Shown: in pieces, positions 6,263 through 8,108 of the stretch
How positions within the stretch are numbered: the first letter of the stretch is position 1
Layout of the letters: each line of letters opens with the position of its first letter
Translations under genes and position numbers: made by a program
The notes under the pieces: model-generated
Database searches by the model: none
Seen by the model: the letters and a program-made list of their open reading frames with translations, nothing else
Told to the model about the DNA's origin: nothing
Assembly: GCA_030668165.1 (NCBI GenBank)
Contig: DAOUUM010000111.1
Coordinates: forward strand, 1 to 8,108
Source of the DNA: Candidatus Heimdallarchaeota archaeon
Lineage (GTDB): Archaea; Asgardarchaeota; Heimdallarchaeia; Heimdallarchaeales; Kariarchaeaceae
Length of the DNA stretch: 8,108 nucleotides
Direction: 5' to 3'

Positions 6263-7118
6263 GATATCCCCCCAAATTAAGATGAACCGCAATGGATTCA
6301 ATGGCTTGGGAAAAACTACCTTCTGGATTTTTAGTAATATGAATGCTTCTTACCGCATTTTCATCATGCAAAAATTCAAGCATATTCTCAACCTCCAAAG
6401 CCAAGAATATTGGATCTTGGGGTATTATTCCCAGATAATTCACATCAGATTCAATTTTGTCGGTGATATGGGTATTGATTAATTGTTTAATCTTTGGACC
6501 ATATTCCTCGTTTGCGTAATCTTCGGGTAACTGATTCACCATTAATAGGATCTTATCTGTTAATTTAGCATGTTGTCCTGCAATCATCTCTCTTGTACTT
6601 AAAAGATCAGCATTTACCAATCTAAGCAGAACAATTGATATATCCGCAGCAGAGATTGCATTTACCGACAAAAAGTTCATACCAGGAGCAGTATCCAAAA
6701 TAATCACATCAACATTGTAGGGTGGACTTTTTATACGGTCAATCCACTGAAATAGCATTGCAGCATCATCTCTGGCCTCATGTTGATTCCTGCGAATCAT
6801 CACCCTGGTGTTTTCATTCTTTGGTGACGATAATCCCACCCAGAGATTACCCAATAAATCAAGCTTCAGATGCTCTTTGGCATTAATCAAGGCATTTTCC
6901 AGTGGGATATGTTTGATGAGTACATCATTCAATGTTGGTCCATTATGTTTTAAATCGAAAAATGAATAGAGTGATGGAGCACCATAATCCAGGTCCAGTA
7001 ATGCTGTATTGTAACCAATCTTTGCAAGATATGTGGCAAGATTGATTGCCAAGGCAGATTTACCCGTTCCACCTTTGAAACTTGAAACGGCTATTGTGAA
7101 TGGTGTCTTTATTTCCAT
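6249..7118 (-). CDS. MinD/ParA-family deviant Walker ATPase
   Basis: This 289-residue P-loop ATPase belongs to the SIMIBI class. Such proteins dimerise with ATP and position partners or cargo on membranes or nucleoids. The deviant Walker A is KGGTGKS (15-21), with the signature Lys15 and the P-loop Lys20. LLDLDYGAPS (40-49) matches the MinD/ParA switch I region with Asp42 and Asp44, and VIILDTAPG (138-146) is the Walker B/switch II motif with Asp142. Length is in the usual MinD range. The C-terminus (GGYRGNT) shows no obvious amphipathic membrane-targeting helix of classical MinD, so membrane attachment, if any, probably needs a partner. Upstream TTTATGAA on the minus strand (7162-7155) is a candidate TATA box giving a leader of about 15 bases; there is no Shine-Dalgarno. 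It is the first gene of an operon with the longin-like gene, and no MinE or ParB gene is nearby. It could equally be a ParA-like or cargo-positioning ATPase. Confidence 0.88.
   Translation of the reverse strand: MEIKTPFTIAVSSFKGGTGKSALAINLATYLAKIGYNTALLDLDYGAPSLYSFFDLKHNGPTLNDVLIKHIPLENALINAKEHLKLDLLGNLWVGLSSPKNENTRVMIRRNQHEARDDAAMLFQWIDRIKSPPYNVDVIILDTAPGMNFLSVNAISAADISIVLLRLVNADLLSTREMIAGQHAKLTDKILLMVNQLPEDYANEEYGPKIKQLINTHITDKIESDVNYLGIIPQDPIFLALEVENMLEFLHDENAVRSIHITKNPEGSFSQAIESIAVHLNLGGYRGNT
6266..6273 (-). promoter_or_regulatory. Shine-Dalgarno-like site that decides the GTG start of the longin-like gene
   Basis: On the minus strand the bases read GGGGGGAT, with five bases between the G run and the GTG at 6262. 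It lies inside the last codons of the MinD-like gene. It is the only clear Shine-Dalgarno-like signal at any gene start in the window. Confidence 0.6.
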
Positions 7119-7306
7119 CTGGTTAGTGCACCCAATTCGATTTTCTTTTCAATATTCATAAACTTTGTAGCTCCATTTGAATAAATGACAATTTTATAAT
7201 TTCACAGTGTGTTTTGTACAATTCCATTATTTGAGCCGATAACAATAAAATCCATTCCCCTTTCAGCTGAGTTATATGTTCTTGTGTCTTAATAAATACA
7301 GGGAAA
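7119..7306. promoter_or_regulatory. 188-bp divergent promoter region between the MinD-like operon and the HEAT-like gene
   Basis: The gap lies between two genes transcribed outward. Leftward, TTTATGAA (7162-7155, minus strand) is centred about 41 bases before the MinD-like ATG. Rightward, GTTATATG (7271-7278) is centred about 32 bases before the ATG at 7307, implying an almost leaderless transcript. A small inverted repeat, CATTT-GAAT-AAATG, lies at 7174-7187. No convincing small gene was found. Confidence 0.5.
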
Positions 7307-8108
7307 ATGGTGAAATTTTCGGTCAATCTGAGTGTAAACATTCCACACAATGCAAGCATGGCAGAGACACTTGAATTAATAGCAAGAGAGGAGGAGAACG
7401 ATTATATTAGGGCGGCAGCTGTGAAGAAAATCACGGATCAGGCCTTACTCGAATATTTTGCTGTGGAGGATCATTCACCATTGCTTCGCAGGGAGGCCAC
7501 TCAAAAGATTGATAATATAGAACTAATCCAGAAAATTGCGATCGAGGATTTGGATCCCCAGGTCAGAAAAGCTGCTATCAGACGATTAGATGATCAGTCC
7601 TTGTTGAAATCTATTAGTCTCAAGGAAAACCATAATGAGGTTAGAGAGGCAGCAATAAAAAAATTAAGTCCTCAGCATGTGAAACTACTATTATCCATTG
7701 CAGAGGAGGATGATAACTGGTTGTGTCGTTATTCAGCTATTTGGAAGATAAAATCAACAGATAATGCCTCCACAGAGGAGATTCTTTTTAGAATCGCTAG
7801 GTTTGATCCAGTGGATGCGATTAGAAAAACCGCGACTTTAAAAATTAGAAATGAGGAATATTTGTACGAGATTGCCTATTCTGAGAAAATAACCGAGATC
7901 AGAGAGGAAGCGGTAAGTAGAATATCAACTGATGAGTATCTGATCGAGGTAATTGATAATATTAAACATGGGGAATTATCCTCTATCGCAACAAGAAAAT
8001 TATCAAGTCTTGATTATCTGCGTCGAATTGTCCAGCATAATCATAATCGATATGTGAGGGAGATTGCACTGAAAAAATTATCCGCTGATGAAACTGATGA
8101 CTCAATAA
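7307..8108 (+). CDS. HEAT-like repeat protein (partial, 3' end outside window)
   Basis: The frame opens at the ATG at 7307 and remains open for 267 codons to the right edge; the TAA at 8106-8108 is not in this frame. The protein is built of about nine helical repeats with a dominant period of 26 residues, starting near residues 33, 59, 85, 111, 138, 169, 196, 223 and 249. Each repeat has a core of the type VRxAAIxxLxDQxxLxxIAxxDxxx, clearest in QVRKAAIRRLDDQSLL (85-100) and EVREAAIKKLSPQ (111-123). The fifth repeat is longer, about 31 residues. HEAT and related alpha-solenoids bind proteins or act as scaffolds; no catalytic motif is visible. Met18 (7358) is an alternative start that leaves out a short non-repeat leader, but the TATA-like sequence at 7271-7278 fits the first ATG better. 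An in-frame stop at 7268 bounds the N-terminus. It is divergent from the MinD-like operon; the binding partner is unknown. Confidence 0.78.
   Translation, partial: MVKFSVNLSVNIPHNASMAETLELIAREEENDYIRAAAVKKITDQALLEYFAVEDHSPLLRREATQKIDNIELIQKIAIEDLDPQVRKAAIRRLDDQSLLKSISLKENHNEVREAAIKKLSPQHVKLLLSIAEEDDNWLCRYSAIWKIKSTDNASTEEILFRIARFDPVDAIRKTATLKIRNEEYLYEIAYSEKITEIREEAVSRISTDEYLIEVIDNIKHGELSSIATRKLSSLDYLRRIVQHNHNRYVREIALKKLSADETDDSI
7403..8083 (+). repeat. degenerate tandem repeat of about 78 bases encoding the HEAT-like units
   Basis: About nine coding repeats follow one another. The first three are exactly 26 codons (78 bases) and later ones are 25 to 31 codons. Similarity is clear in the protein (Arg-x-Ala-Ala core, then Leu and Ile-Ala positions) but weak in the DNA, which indicates old duplication rather than recent expansion. 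Confidence 0.65.

Noticed and set aside
6263..6301. ATG at 6301 as the start of the longin-like gene
   Set aside because: It would create a 53-base overlap and an N-terminal extension before the first longin strand; the GTG at 6262 has a well-spaced Shine-Dalgarno-like site.
6123..6482. Plus-strand 119-codon frame
   Set aside because: It is antisense to the MinD-like and longin-like genes and shows no recognisable domain.
7156..7359. Minus-strand 67-codon frame in the MinD/HEAT gap
   Set aside because: It overlaps the start of the HEAT-like gene and both candidate promoters, has no family resemblance, and its length is within chance in this region.

Overview
The window looks archaeal, and most likely comes from an Asgard (Promethearchaeota) genome. 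The evidence is a Ras-superfamily small GTPase-like gene at the left edge, a longin/roadblock-like gene directly after a MinD/ParA-type ATPase, and AT-rich intergenic DNA with TATA-like boxes close to start codons. No rRNA or protein marker that would settle the lineage is present, so this assignment is an inference. No tRNA, rRNA, CRISPR array, insertion sequence or integrase was seen.

Layout. (1) 1-361, minus: the first 120 codons of a small GTPase-like protein that runs off the window; its phosphate-binding and DxxG motifs are degenerate. (2) 362-501: a short intergenic region with two abutting stem-loops followed, on the minus strand, by a T-rich tract. (3) 502-4947, minus: a 1481-residue Dna2-like protein with an N-terminal PD-(D/E)XK nuclease bracketed by four cysteines (Cas4/Dna2/AddB-type Fe-S pattern), a long middle region of unknown role, and a complete C-terminal SF1B (UPF1/Dna2-like) helicase. 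(4) 4948-5217: a 270-bp divergent promoter region with a perfect 8+8 bp dyad next to the likely TATA box of the rightward gene. (5) 5218-5628, plus: a HesB/IscA-like A-type Fe-S carrier with a non-standard cysteine pattern. (6) 5639-6262 and 6249-7118, minus: a two-gene operon, a MinD/ParA-like ATPase followed by a longin-like gene that overlaps it by 14 bases. (7) 7119-7306: a second divergent promoter region. (8) 7307 to the right edge, plus: a HEAT-like repeat protein with a 26-residue repeat, still open at base 8108.

How the genes may fit together. The Fe-S carrier and the predicted Fe-S nuclease-helicase are divergently transcribed from one region, so the carrier could help mature the nuclease. 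The MinD-like ATPase and the longin-like protein are almost certainly co-translated and are probably partners. The HEAT-like protein, a scaffold type, diverges from that operon. The degenerate GTPase adds another protein of a kind that Asgard archaea carry in large numbers. Genes at transcript starts lack Shine-Dalgarno sequences, whereas the internal operon gene has one, a common archaeal arrangement.
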